Shown piece by piece: positions 23,142 to 36,740 of a stretch of DNA of 64,000 nucleotides. The stretch is from Haliclona indistincta (Eukaryota > Porifera > Demospongiae > Haplosclerida > Chalinidae). The stretch spans positions 10,403,666-10,467,665 of the forward strand of contig OZ024787.1 in assembly GCA_964017065.1 (NCBI GenBank), read 5' to 3'. Numbering within the stretch: position 1 is the first letter of the stretch; every line of letters starts with the position of its first letter. The notes beneath the pieces were generated by a model. The model was not told the DNA's origin. It was given only the letters and a program-made list of their open reading frames with translations, and made no database searches. The translations under genes and the position numbers were made by a program.

Positions 23142-24195
23142 TAAGGAAGGAAAAATGGAAAGAAAAAGAAAGATGATCAAGGTGAAGGTGGTTATTATTT
23201 TATTTTATGCTCACAGGTTGTGAGGTTTTTCTGGTGCAAAGTTCAATTTCGCTAGTTCCGGAAAGGTGACCTCTCTCATGACCTTCCATGATGCCTTGAT
23301 GTCCACAGAGGGTAGGCGGGGCTTCAGAGAGGGCTATAAAGAAAAGCACGAAGATAAAAAGATAAGAGACCTGGTTTTCTTTTCTAACTCTGTAATTTTA
23401 AACTGGGGCAATTATTTAAATTTATATACTAAATTTTAAAATTATTTCACAGGTTCTTACAGGGTTGTCATAGTGATAGGAACGGAAGAATTTCCTGTGC
23501 TTGGAACGCCTCTCTCTGAGTAAGATACAGATGGTTGGTTACACAGTAGAAGAAAGGGTGGGATGAAGCGAGGAGAGAAAGGTAGGACGGAGATCAACTT
23601 ACTGAGGTTTATTCTTCTGAAATGGTTGCCGGCCGCCTTTCTTTCCGTCCTTGCGATCTCGGTCACGTCGATGATATCTCTACACAGAATCACATGACAA
23701 TATGTGCAGTAGTTGGTGCCAAGAGCTCACTTGCATTGGTCTACGTCGATACATTGGTCGCTGAGGCCGTGACGTGTCTACCAGCTGGAAGGTAGATTCG
23801 TCTTGCTCATGGCGGTAGACATAGGTCTGACTCTGACCGCCAGCTCCATACACGTTACCATACTTGTCTACGAGAGATCACGTGAGCAGTAAACCCTGTT
23901 CAGACGAGTAAAAGGTGTATAACTTACTAACGGTCCTCTTGTCTTGGTATAGATTCCCTGTCCAGTCTGCTACCTAGTGTGCAAACATTATAAGCAATGT
24001 TAGTGACTGTCAAACGCTCCATTTCTGTCTCACTTTTCCCAGTCGGTCGTCCTTGCAGAAAGGCTGATACGGCGTGTCTCTGAACTGCTCAGGTACCTCA
24101 CAGGGGCCCCACCCGGACGGGTTATCATGAATGTGTGGAAACACGAACCTTAACGGAGCGGCAGGCGCAGGGTCAGCTACGGTTGCTTCCGCCAT
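20521..24195 (-). CDS. EIF3D: Translation initiation factor eIF3 subunit d
   Basis: Subunit d of eIF3, which binds the 40S ribosome and mRNA during initiation in the cytosol; family work shows a cap-binding fold in subunit d. About 13 exons are recognised. The start exon (ATG at 24195) contains [20 protein letters not shown], followed by [25 protein letters not shown], a basic stretch, [90 protein letters not shown] and KYLILKD. The last exon is a short acidic tail ([15 protein letters not shown]) with a stop at 20521-20523. These blocks follow the human protein in order. One intron is only 48 bases (21945-21992). The intron upstream of the VDWRKNLN exon carries a long CT microsatellite. A partial 3' copy lies at 11520-11960. 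Confidence 0.93.
21600..21772. repeat. (GA)n/(GGGA)n microsatellite at an eIF3d acceptor
   Basis: About 170 bases of GA and GGGA units. Read on the eIF3d sense strand it is a (CT)n/(CCCT)n tract running to within a few bases of the acceptor CTCAG at about 21598. The long Ser/Leu or Arg/Glu frames through it are artefacts. Confidence 0.9.
22449..22511. repeat. (AC)n microsatellite in an eIF3d intron
   Basis: About 31 perfect AC dinucleotides. Confidence 0.95.
22999..23175. repeat. GA-rich microsatellite at an eIF3d acceptor
   Basis: Imperfect GA/GGA/GGAA repeats, including two tandem copies of a unit around AGAGTAGAGGAAGGAAGAAAAAG. On the sense strand it is a pyrimidine tract ending at the acceptor before YLCGAVGYY. 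Confidence 0.85.
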
Positions 24196-24355
24196 TTTCT
24201 CAACCACGTGTTTAAAACAAACATGAACGGGGATGTACGGAAAATAAAAGTTATTTCCAGTATACGGTAGAAGTGTCCGGTTTTCACATGCAGTATATTA
24301 CATGTGTCACACAAACTATAAAAATACAAACGGTAAATAAGTTATTGGTTTGCTA

Positions 24356-27300
24356 GTAAGCTCCTGAATCGGTCTCTTCAAAGCCGCGGCGATCCTCAGG
24401 ATCAATAGTGGAGCCGCTAGCAGTGGAGTATGCAGGCTCCTCATAGCTATTGGTGAGCGACTCCTCTCGCCTCTGATTGGACAAATGGAGCCTCCACTCC
24501 ACTACAGCAAACGTTATTGTAGCAATAACAGCTAAAATAACCTGCATTTGAAAAAAAACAGCAGACTAAAACCACAATAGTTGCAGAGTTCTACTTTTAT
24601 ACAAAGGGCCTAGGTCAGAGTTCAGACAAGGGAACCTAAATCAGCATTAATTTTTTCAGCATTATTGAATTAAAATTTTAAATTGTTTATTTATGGGTAA
24701 AACAGACTGGTCTTCTAACAAACCGTCTGACCAACAAAATTATAAATTTTCCAGATCCACAGTATTTTGGTATTTTCAAACGTTTATGGTGCTGCATTAG
24801 CAAGACATTGCTAATGGACAGAAAAACTACACTGAAGTCACACAATATCTCACCAAAGCTATGAGTTGATACTTGAGAAGAACATAAGCTGACGTGAAGA
24901 AACCCACCATGGCCGCCATTGACTAGGAGAAGAGAGGGGTGAGTGAGAGAGACGGAGAAAAAGAGAGCAGGTTAGTGAGTGCTGGAGCATTTTCTTTTGC
25001 TTACTTGAAAGAACTTGTATAAAGCCATAGCTGGAGCACTCTTCTCATCTGTTGAATAAAGAACACCAATGATTGAGTAGATCTGGAAAACAAGAAAAAA
25101 ATGTGAATTTATTATTTTTGTAACAAAATGTGACAGTGGAGTACTATAGATAAAACCCAATAGATAAGCGATAAAGCAAATAATTATCTTGGAAGCAAGT
25201 AAACTTATTGATTATTGTCATAAAAAGCTTAAAATATTTTGTTTATAGCGGAAGCAGTCAGAGAACAGTCAGCTGCTAGTACTATGCGAGTGATTGGGAG
25301 ATTTCCTTCTTCTGTAACTCCACAAACAGAGCTATTCTGCAGAAGCATACTCAGGCAACAGCAGCTGTTGTAACCATAATAGAGCTCAGGGAATCATGCA
25401 TCGGTCACTTTCAAAATGTGAACATGTGGTTGACCTTGTGACCCACAGTAGTCACATGATCTGATAAGAATCAGGCTCCATCCTCCTTAACTTGATCAAA
25501 TGCAAACAGGTGCAAACCCAGCTAGGTTTTAATTCTGTGAACATGCTACGGTTATTGACCAAAGATAGTTTATAACTATTAAACAGATCATTGATCATAA
25601 GCAGTAACACAAACTGGGAAAGTACGTTACAAAAATTATAATCATGTTAAGACACCAGGTGTTGATAAAAGCTCCTTTCATGTAAGGCATAAAAAATAAT
25701 ATTTTACCTACAAACTATCTGAAAAATTATAAGCGATTTATGAAACAATCAGGCAAATAAACCACCTTGTCACACTGGCAGGTAATGGACCTGCGCTTGA
25801 TACAAACGAATTTAATAATTTATCAAACAAGTACATGTAAACTCTTAACGGATAAAATATTTGTGAATTATCATATATATATTGGTACCTGAGTGTTGTA
25901 GCAGGCATCTCCGAAGCCAAGAATAAATGCAATGAATGCTGGGACATATGGACTAGAGAGAGAGGGAGGGAGGGAGGGAGAGAGAGTGAGAGGGAGAGAG
26001 ATAGAGAGGGAGAAGGAGAGAGAGATAGAGAGGGAGAGGGAGATAGAGAGGGAGAGAGCGAGAGAGAGAGAGGGTGAGAGAGAGAGAGATAGAGAGAGAG
26101 AGAGGGAGAGAATGAGAGATAATTTATTAAACAGCAAAAACATCAGATTATTAGTCCTCACTGAGACCACTACACCAAGCTAGTCCCATCCCAGAAACTA
26201 CCACATGAACATTCCAGGAAATCTGAATATTGCAATAGAATGGGCATAATTGACTAATTACACTACAAAAAGTTGGTAATAAAGGTTGGAACACTTCTAA
26301 AGACATGTTATAATTGTTATTACAGACAGCTGGATTAGTTTGCATTGTGATATAATGACCATTCATTAATTGCAAATTTTCATAATCCAAGCATTTGACC
26401 ACAAAAATCAATCTATAAAAAATGACACACTATCGAAATTTCGAATTACAAAAATTAAGTTGTAACATTAAATTAGTTACAGCACTGCAAAAATTGACAA
26501 CAAATTACATGTACATGTCCGTACTAGGTGGTGTGCAATGTCAGCCATGTCTTATGGACCATAGTGAAAGCAAGATATGGTAATGTGTGCAAGCTGACAT
26601 CCTATAAGTGTCCATGTTGCCCAGGGGACTAGCCATAATGTTATCAAGAATGATGATTGTAACCATAACGGAAGAACACCGATGCCTTTAAATACGGTAG
26701 CACAGGCAAGTCTGTCATTCAAGAGAATAGGAGCCAGCGCAGTTTTCTAGAAAACCATGGGAAATTTACTCGGTCGTGAAGTAAGTGGTATAATGATGTT
26801 ACAAGTATTGGATGAACTGGATGATTGTAGTCTCGTGTGTGTTGCTGTGTGTGTGTATTGAATCTGTTTGCTGCCCACAGGTAGAAGGAACAATCAATAT
26901 TGACCATGACCCACCAGTAAGAAAATGGATTTTTATTGTAAAAAAGGAGCACTATTAAACACATTATTTTTTTCTAGGCAGTAGTTGACCAAGGCCTGAT
27001 TGATAATGTGGTTCAAGAAGCGGTAAGACTCTGATGCTGGCTAGCCCGTTTTATCACAATCGTTTTCTTTTTTCTAGAGACAAGATTTACAAAACAACCA
27101 GTACCTAGTGGAGAACGCCATTCCAAAAGTCAACTTAGTTAAACTCAAGACCAGAGAAGCAGACGAGAGCCCAAGCAGAGCAATGAGAATAGCAACAGGT
27201 GACAGCCCGTACGCGATGTTTGATAACTCAATAACGGACTCAGAGTTATGCAATTGTGAGTAACAACTTGTCAATATCTCACCTAGTCTCTACATAGAGA

Positions 27301-30300
27301 ATCTTGCAAGTGACATTACATGTATACACTTTTCAACTGCATGATGACGCGCCTCAGAGGAGAGGCGTTTGCTAAAGGCAGATGTCTTCCTCTGTCTTAC
27401 AGACGTATGCATGCGTACGTATCATGCATGCGTGCCCACACAGAACTTTGTGTTTGCAAGATTCCATAAATTCCTGTAGCATAATGCAATTGAATTGCTA
27501 CTGTGTTATGACTAATATTTTACACCTTCTATGGTCAAATAACAGTTTAAGGTGGCGGGTGCGCATGAATATCATTATAAGCCTGACTTTTTGTTAACTG
27601 TTTTTCTCTACTTATCTGCAGGCCAGAAGCTGCAAACTTGCACTACACAGTTGTTTTATGATATACTCACTGTTTATGAACGGTTTTTAGCGATAAAATG
27701 CACAGCAGCGCTTGTTCACGACGGGCAGCGCGACGGTGCCTATTGTACCACTTTACTCGAGCGTCCTAGGCCCTGCAACGCTACAGATCGCCACAGAGCT
27801 TTCTCATACCATCGACATAATCACCTTGTATCCTTTTTTCGATATTCGATTCCTAAGTAAAAAAAAAATAATAATAACCCTGGATCACCAAACTCTAGCA
27901 TTAAAGTATGCACGCCTACAATACACAACTTTTTATGAACCATTTCGTGCTCACATCGTGTTTGCAATTCCAGCGCTCAAGCGCCTAGACTGTTCATACG
28001 TGTCTTCTCCAGGTGACCAAGTATGCTTTTTGCTGTTTTCTGCCCGTGGCGCGAGTTATGGCTGCTGAAGTTCTGCGTGGGCGTATGCGTTTGCCAGTTT
28101 TACTTACTTAGGAATCGAATATCGAAAAAAGGATACAAGGTGATCATGTCGATGGTATGAGAAAGCTCTGTGGCGATCTGTAGCGTTGCAGGACCTAGGA
28201 CGCTCGAGTAAAGTGGTACAATAGGCGCCGTCGCGCTGCCCGTCGTGAACAAGCGCTGCTGTGCGTTTTATCGCTAAAAACCGTTCATAAACAGTGAGTA
28301 TATCATAAAACAACTGTGTAGTGCAAGTTTGCAGCTTCTGGCCTGCAGATAAGTAGAGAAAAACAGTTAACAAAAAGTCAGGCTTATAATGATATTCATG
28401 CGCACCCGCCACCTTAACACAATGAGAGACTGCAATATCAAAAATCCCCAGCTGCATCAAGCCTTAGGAAAACTGAAAATGAAACACCAAAATCAAATTT
28501 GGAACTTTGTAGATTCACTTATAAAAGACACCACTAAAACTACACATTTTTGCTGTCATCTTTCAATCATTCTTTTTTTTATCCTAGCTCTATTTCTCAT
28601 GGTGGGGTTTCAACCCCAAGGGCAAAAAATACAACACTGTTTCATCACTTCCAACAGAGCCTATGTGCTCTACAGCTGCAGTGACCAAGTCATAGCTACC
28701 GTGAGTCCATAGCAACTAAAATACTGAAATCTAATAAATTTTGAGCTTTAAGCATACTTTTTTTGAGAGGTGGATTTAAAAATTAGGTGCAGTAAGCACG
28801 CCGCCAGCAATTTCAATTCTTGTTTTATCCCCAGGCGGTGCCTGATTCTTCGTCACAAAATGTTGATTTTACGAATATGCATCTTCGCTACAACCACTCA
28901 ACAGACGATCCTGAAATCAACGATCTACCATCTAACTGTCTCCTCCATCCTGTCTGTTATCCGGAAAACTCCATCAGTTCTGGAGAAGACAAGCAAGTAG
29001 CAGTTGGCGGCGGAGAGCAACGACTGGAGATAGAGCTGCTGTCAACCTTCAATCTACGCTAAAACCTGAACAGCAACGCAGCAGTCATACCTGATCATAG
29101 ATGTTAGATATTATCCACATATCTATAAATCCCTGTTAATCTTTGAAGCATAATAATTATTATTCTAACATTAATTTTTGTAGATATTATTTTGAAAAAG
29201 TTTTTTGTAGTTGTTTTGAAGTGGAAAGCAGAAGCGTATTCTTTATCATGTTCAGTTTGTACGTGTAGATCAATATCAAGTGCGTAAATAAAGGAAACGG
29301 AGAAAATAACATCATCTCGGCATCGCAAGAAGACTGATACCTTCCACATGATTGCAAAATTTTATAGGTATTCCGATAGTAGGCTATGAATAAGAGTTTA
29401 GATAAGGCCCTCTGCTTACTAATTCGATCATAGGACTTAACCATTGTCAACCTGAGCCAAAACGTGCTGAATGAATAGTAATATGCAAAGAGGCAGTTCA
29501 AGGGTCCCGCAGGAGGCTGGCGAACTCTGCACACAACAAACGACGCTCTATGGCTGCCGACAACCCGCCCCATATAACAGTCCCACGCGCTGCACAGCTA
29601 CAGAGCTTGCACGAGCTAACCCGCGCTAGTTTCCCGGGCTCACTTGCAGCGCAGTGCTCGATCCTCCAGCAGCGCGCCCGTTTGCGCGGGTAAAGGCGAT
29701 GACGAGACCGTGCAGCAGTGCAGTTGGACGGTGCTTTCCCGGGAGCGGGGCCAAGGTGAGTGTGTGTATTTACTGCGGTTAGATGATGTAGTGAAGCCAC
29801 TTAGCACTTGTTACTATCACCACTTATGCAAATTCACTCCGGAAAAGTACAAAACGTTGATTAAGCTGCAGCAGAAAATTAGCTAAATCGTGCTGCAGCA
29901 GCAAAAATTAATGTTGAAATGAATGCTTCTCAAGTGACTAACCACCAAACCAATGCAATTCAAAATTTAATTTGAATGTTTGTATAGATCAGTAGGTCAG
30001 CCCACAGTGTCTCACACCAGTACTGCAGTGCCTGATAAGAGCTCAGGAGGGAAGGACACTCCTTTTACATACAGACCATGTCTCCTCCTTCCCTCACTTT
30101 GAAAAGGAAACTCAAAACAAAGCATGAGCAAGCGCTGTAATATGAGCAAAGCATGAGCAAGCGCTGTAATATGAGCAAAGCATGAGCTGTAATACGAGCA
30201 AAGCACGAGGTACACATGTTGATTCAACCAGCATTACAATAGTTGGAGAACAAGCGACAACTCACAGCATGCTTTACTGATGTAAATCGACAATGCTAAA

Positions 30301-31067
30301 TTTCAAGTGGCATAGCACGTAGAGGGAGAATTGAATTTGCAAATAGCAGCATGTTGAGTAACTGTTGCTGAGATTTGTTAGAATGAAGAAACTGCTAATC
30401 CTTGCAAATCAGATGAGACTAGCCTAAGAACCTTTGATGAATGCTATTTTCCCATGAAATCTCATATTACACTGTTGCATGACTGGTGGTATTGAGTGGG
30501 AGGCTGGGAGGTGTTGAAATACAGCCTGGTTGTGTTAAAGTGTCATCAATAATAACTTCTAATGATAAACATAACAGCATGTGACACAGAGAGAATTCTG
30601 AACACCCACTTGCGAGATTACGTGGTTGGAAAAAAGGAAATGAACAGTGGGAGTGTGGTACTGGCGATCCCACCCTACCTTTTAAAACAGTCTCCTCACC
30701 GCATGCCCTCCCAGCCTCTTTGTCAAACCAATTCACACTCACTCCCTCTCCTTTTCAAACAGGTACACTCACAGAGTGCAACCTGGATGAAAGCTCTCCT
30801 CACACCATCAACCCTTCAGGTCAACTAAAGCAATTCAAATCTCAATTGATAAACTGCTGTCTTCCCCACAGGTTAGAATGTCCTCGTTATCATTCTTCTC
30901 TCTACCTGGAGTGTTGGCACACAAGTCATAGCCAAAGTTAGCTCAATATATCCAACAAAATGAGACTGTACGCTTCACTAATACTTAGCAAAGAAACGAG
31001 CTTGAACAGCGACCAATTCATGAGCTGATGGAAAATGCAGTGAGCAATAAAGATGAATACACACACA

Positions 31068-31125
<58 letters not shown>

Positions 31126-34100
31126 CATAGTAAAGTAAGAAAGTCTCTCTCAACAAACCTTGAAAATGACATGCTACTATATCTGGTCATACTCTAGTTT
31201 ACTCTCTCTCTGTCTCATTATCTCAGAGAAGACTGCTATCATATGGTGTTGGTTTTAAGAGGCATGACATCATTGAGCTACAGCCCATAGTGCAGCTGGT
31301 ACAGCTACTCAACAGGCCCTTGGGAGCCACTACCAGGACACTCTGCTCCATCAACAACAGGCTGGCCTTCCAAGAGGAGCATATATATAACACAAATAGT
31401 GAGCAATGTATGTTTAGTCAGTGTGTGCCATCCACTAGAAGACACGCCCTGTTAAGTAAACTCGAGTGGCTTCATACCTCCCTTCCTTGTACAAACAGCA
31501 CTGTTCCTCCTTGTGGGTTTAAGGCCGTCTAGCCCAGGCAGTTCCACCACCTACATGCTATTAACAGCCTCTTTGGAACATCAGTTGGAACTGAACACAA
31601 CAACACACTCCATTGAACCAAAGGTCAGTCAGACAGCAGTCACACCACTTCGACCAATGCACTTTCACACCCTTACCTCACCTTTCTACTGTTCTTGCTA
31701 ACCACTTGCGCAACCATACATGTGTGAGCCTATGCCGCAAGGCGCAAGTTCTGAATGACTGTTTAAAGAATACACAGACACATGCAAAGAGTATTTAAAG
31801 AACCGACTAGTAGGCAATCATTTTTCTCTCACTGCAGAAAATACCAGCACGCCAAGGCAAGCTGATCCTGAGCACCTCCTCCATCAACCGACTGACAGTA
31901 AAGGGATTGCAGAGCAACTCTGAGCTGAGCATAGCCGTAGGCAATAAAGACTACCATCTTGCTGAAGATGACGGGAAACTGATCGGACAAAGAGCGAAGC
32001 AAGCACAGCGATTCCATCTAAGAACTCTAGATGTTATCAATCTCGTACACACGGAAGAAATTGACAGAGAAATGACTGACTAGTCCGGAACACACACACA
32101 ACAAACTCACATGACAGGTGTTGCTGCTAAAATTACGGTGTGTGTGATAATGAAATGATGATATTTTCAACAATAGTAGGTTGTGCTCAACTAATTAGCT
32201 ACTGTATAGAATTAGCAACCACTCACGCCCCTCCCACTCAGCAACCTCCCCCTATTTGACACCACCCTAAACCTAGAAATAGATGCAATCTTAAGGAGTG
32301 TAATATAGGATACAACTTATGGGCATGTGATAAGCATGTGACATAGAAGAGTATGCATGTGACAGGTGCATGATAGAAAAGCTAACATAATAATTATTCT
32401 CATGCGTAACTTTTGACAAAAATGAAAACTTAAAACAACTCAACTTACTTGGACATAATTCCGTATATTCCAAGAGCGCCGTACGAGTCTCCTGGCTGGA
32501 TAATGTGCAAGATGGCTGCGTCGGGCAGGAACAAGTAGGACAACAGGTAGCACAAGATGTGAGACAGGAAGCCCAGGAACACGATTGGTTCGCGACCGTA
32601 TCGATTAGTGTAGGAGCCAAACACACCAAACAATGCACCGCCTGGACAACAGAGAGGGATTGAACAGCAACTGAACCACTTTCAAAACACAGGAACTCTC
32701 TCTCCTCTCTCTCTCCTCTCTCTCTCCCTCTCCTCTCCAGTATCTCACCTGATATCTCTCCTAGGCCGATGAAGAACAAGGCTATGCCAACATTGAATTT
32801 TTCCAGAGAACCAGTGCGACCTATAGAACACAATATTAAGAAGAAAATAATGACTAAAAGTCACTACAAGACACTGCTTGGCTTACCAACTACAGTGCCA
32901 AACACACCAGCCCAGTAATTCAGTTCATAGCCTGTGAGGAAAACAAATCAATCACATCATCACTCACCCCCCTTCCTCACCCACTCACTCACTCACTCAC
33001 TCACCCACCCACCCACCCACTCACTCACTCACTTCATTTCTCCCTCACTCACTCACTCCATTTCTCCCTCACTCACTCCATTTCTCCCTCACTCACTCAC
33101 CCCCTTCCTCACCCACTCACTCACTCACTCACTCACTCACGCGCTCACTCACTCACTCACTCACCCACCCACCCACTCACTCACTCACTTCATTTCTCCC
33201 TCACTCACTCACTCCATTTCTCCCTCACTCACTCACTCACTCACTCACTCACTCACTCACGCGCTCACTCACTCACTCACTCACTCACTCACCCACCCAC
33301 TCACTCACTCACTCACCCACCCACCCACCCACCCACTCACTCACTCACTCACTCACTAACTCACTCACTAACTCACTCACTGCTCGCTCAATCGATCGAT
33401 CGCTCGCTCACTCACTCACTCACTCTCTCACTCACTCTCTCTCTCACTCACCCACCACTCACCAACTCACTCACTCACTCACTCACCCACTCACTCACTC
33501 ACTCACTCACTCACTCACTCACTCACTCACTCACTCACTCACTCACTCACTCACTCACTCACTCACTCACTCACTCACTCACTCACTCACCCACTCACTC
33601 ACTCACTCATTCACTCACTCACCCACCCACCCACTCACACACTCACTCACCCACCCCCTCCCTCTTACCAGTATATACAAAGGTGAAGATGAGCAGCAGC
33701 ATATCGGTGGTGATCATCATCTTGAAAGCGTCCACTGCAAGCAACAATAAAAAATGACTGTCAACCACACAAAAATGTAAAGCACAGAACATAAATTTAA
33801 ATTTGAGCCCGCTGTATTACTAAGCAATCACTCAAATTTGAGATACAAAAATACTCATAAAAGGTCCAATTTTGATGTTGACAACATAATTTTGATAAAT
33901 ACATTGCTGATGTTTTCCTCACCAATAGCTTGGATAGCTACTGGGAATTGCTTGTTTGAAGCGGTGCCTCTACTTAGTACAGAGCTCCTTGAACTACTGA
34001 GGAGAGAGCGCTTTTCACTGCAAGAAAAACACAAAGAGAAAATGTAACCTTGATTCATCATCATCCATCTCGTCCATATCAACAAGCTCTATAAACCTAG

Positions 34101-36659
34101 CAATAAGCAGACGACTGAAGCAATGACAGACAATAATTGCAAATTTTGACTCCTAGTATTTTTCATTGAAGTTGTTTTTAACTGACCCATTTCTATTAAT
34201 CTTGGAATGATTCACTGAATATGTATTTGACTCATCTTCAATACCCTGTAGAAAATAACACAACTAGTCACACATGAGGGAGCCACAATCATGAGGGAAC
34301 CACAAGTTTGGTAGAAAAATAAAAACAGCGAATTTGGCAAGCCTCAACTCAATCGTGCTCAGTGTCAACTCAATCGTGCTCAATGTCGGCTCAATCGTGC
34401 TCAGTGTCGGCTCAATCGTGCTCAGTGTCGGCTCAATCGTGCTCAGTGTCGGCTCAATCGTGCTCAGTGTCGGCTCAATCATGCTCAGTGTCGGCTCAAT
34501 CGTGCTCAGTGTCGGCTCAATCGTGCTCAGTGTCATCTCCTTATCACGCTAATCATCTTCCACGTACACAATAGAGCACGATGGTCTGGCTATCACCTAG
34601 AAATTGTTCCAAGAGAGTGAAACATGCATTAGGAGAAAGACCTACACACACAATCGTAAGGTATTGTGCTGAATCAAGATCAAAAGCACCCCCTCAACTA
34701 CTGTACTGTACTACTCAGAGTAGGAACACACATATCATGGTCGCATAGTTGCAAGACCTCATTACTCACTGTCTTGGTGACTGGTACTAGGAAGACGAGG
34801 ACCACAATCCCAGCAATAGCTACTATTGTCAACACTCCAAACAGTATCATATTCTGAGTTTGATCTGAGAACAAAAAATACAATCAGGAAGAAACAACAA
34901 ATTTCTAAGTACAATAGAGCGTTTTTTTTGCGGTGTAGAATTTTCGCGAATTCACGAATCACGAAATTAATAGTAATGGGTGGTACATAGGTGTGGTCAA
35001 AAAAATTTTCGGCAAGTGCGTTTTCCGAAGTAGCTATATAGCGCAACATACATTGTTCTTACTGTCCAGGTCCTCCCAAGCTCTGCTAGCAATAATTCGT
35101 GCTGTATCAGCATAGTGCACTTAGGCTAAGCTTGATATTTGTGGTTGTGGCTCACCATACAAAGCGAACGAAAATTAAAAACGCGTAATTTGATGTCATG
35201 AAAATTGTACGCCACAAAAAAACACCCTACGTATGCAAAATTAAGAAAAACAATCACATGAACGATCTTTAAAAATACCACACGCAAACTTACAATTTTG
35301 CACGAAACTACGAAATTTGAGGATTTCACAAAATACATACAAGTTACAACACAAAATTATAGTTGATGTGACTACTTTCAACCAGTTTTGACTAGCTGCC
35401 AAAAACAACTTTTGTGTGTCTGTGCAAAGTGAAATACTGTATCATTCTCATGTACTAAGTGTCCTCCAATGTCATGGCACTTACCAAAGCACTGCAGGGC
35501 AACAGCATTATTACGCGAAAAGTAGAAATACAAAGTGACGTAGATACTCCCACAAACAAGACTATATGAAGAGAGAAGGAAGCACAAATAAAATGACTTC
35601 ACAAAATAACACATTGCTACTTTACATTTATTAATAATCTACAATTAATTCAATGACAGTAATACCGATGTGGATCACAGTAGCATGTGGGCTTGTTTAT
35701 ATTTCACAAGAGGATAAGTCTACGAAAATTTAAGGCGGGTTCACAATGTGACACGATGGCGGCTTGCACTATGTTGCATCAGTGCAATGGTCTTTATTTG
35801 TGTACCCATCTACTTTCCACTGACCTGGTCTGTAGCATGAACCAGAAAATTCCAGTAGTCACTCCCATCTTCTCCTTAGAAGAATTTTGGATCAGAATCT
35901 GTCCCTGAGCAGTCCATAGCACTGTGATGAAGAACAAGAGTGAGTACATGAGTGTGTGTGTGCGTGAGTGAATGAGTGAGTGAGTACATGAGTGTGTGTG
36001 TGCGTGAGTGAATGAGTGAGTGAGTACATGAGTGTTAGTGAATGAGTGAGTACGTGTGTGCTAGTGAGTGAGTGAGTATGTGTGACATTGTGTGTGTGTG
36101 AATCATAGAGTGAATGAGTGAATGAGTGAGTGAGTGAGTATGTGTGACATTGTGTGTGTGTGAATCATAGAGTGAATGAGTGAGTGAGTGAGTATGTGTG
36201 ACATTGTGTGTGTGTGAATCATAGAGTGAATGAGTGAGTACGTGTGTGTGTGTGTGAATTACAGACTGAGTGAGTGGTGTGTGTGTGTATGTGAGTGAGT
36301 ATGTGTGTGTAAGTGAGGGTGGGTGATTGAGTGTGTGTGTGTATGTAAAGTGAGTGAGTGTGCGTGTTAGTGAGCGAGTAAGTAAGATGAGTATGAGTGA
36401 GTGAGTAAGTGAGTGTGTGAGTGAGTGCCATGAGAAGGCTAGCATCTATCATTACTATCATTCACACAGATCAGACTTTTGATAGATAGGTATGAATTTT
36501 TTAGAGAAAAGGCTAGCATATTGTAACCACTAACCTCCTCCGCCAGCTCCTAGAATGAATGCACCGATAAACACAGTATAGATAAGTGGACGAATGAGAG
36601 CAGCGATGTAGACACTAGAGAGAGAGAGAGAGAGAGAGAGTGAGAGAGAGTGAGTGAGT

Positions 36660-36740
<81 letters not shown>

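Noticed and set aside
27552..28460. Two open frames of about 100-118 codons on opposite strands with the same protein sequence
   Set aside because: They are mirror images produced by the inverted arms of the palindromic element and resemble no known protein.
32934..33359. 141-codon His/Ser/Thr/Leu-rich open frame
   Set aside because: A translation of the CACT minisatellite; a short period without stops explains the open frame.
34348..34540. CRISPR-like regular array
   Set aside because: Units are contiguous with no unique spacers, and the locus is an intron of a eukaryotic gene.
35935..36461. Long open frames of Thr-His-Ser-Leu repeats on the minus strand
   Set aside because: Translation of the GTGA array inside a transporter intron.
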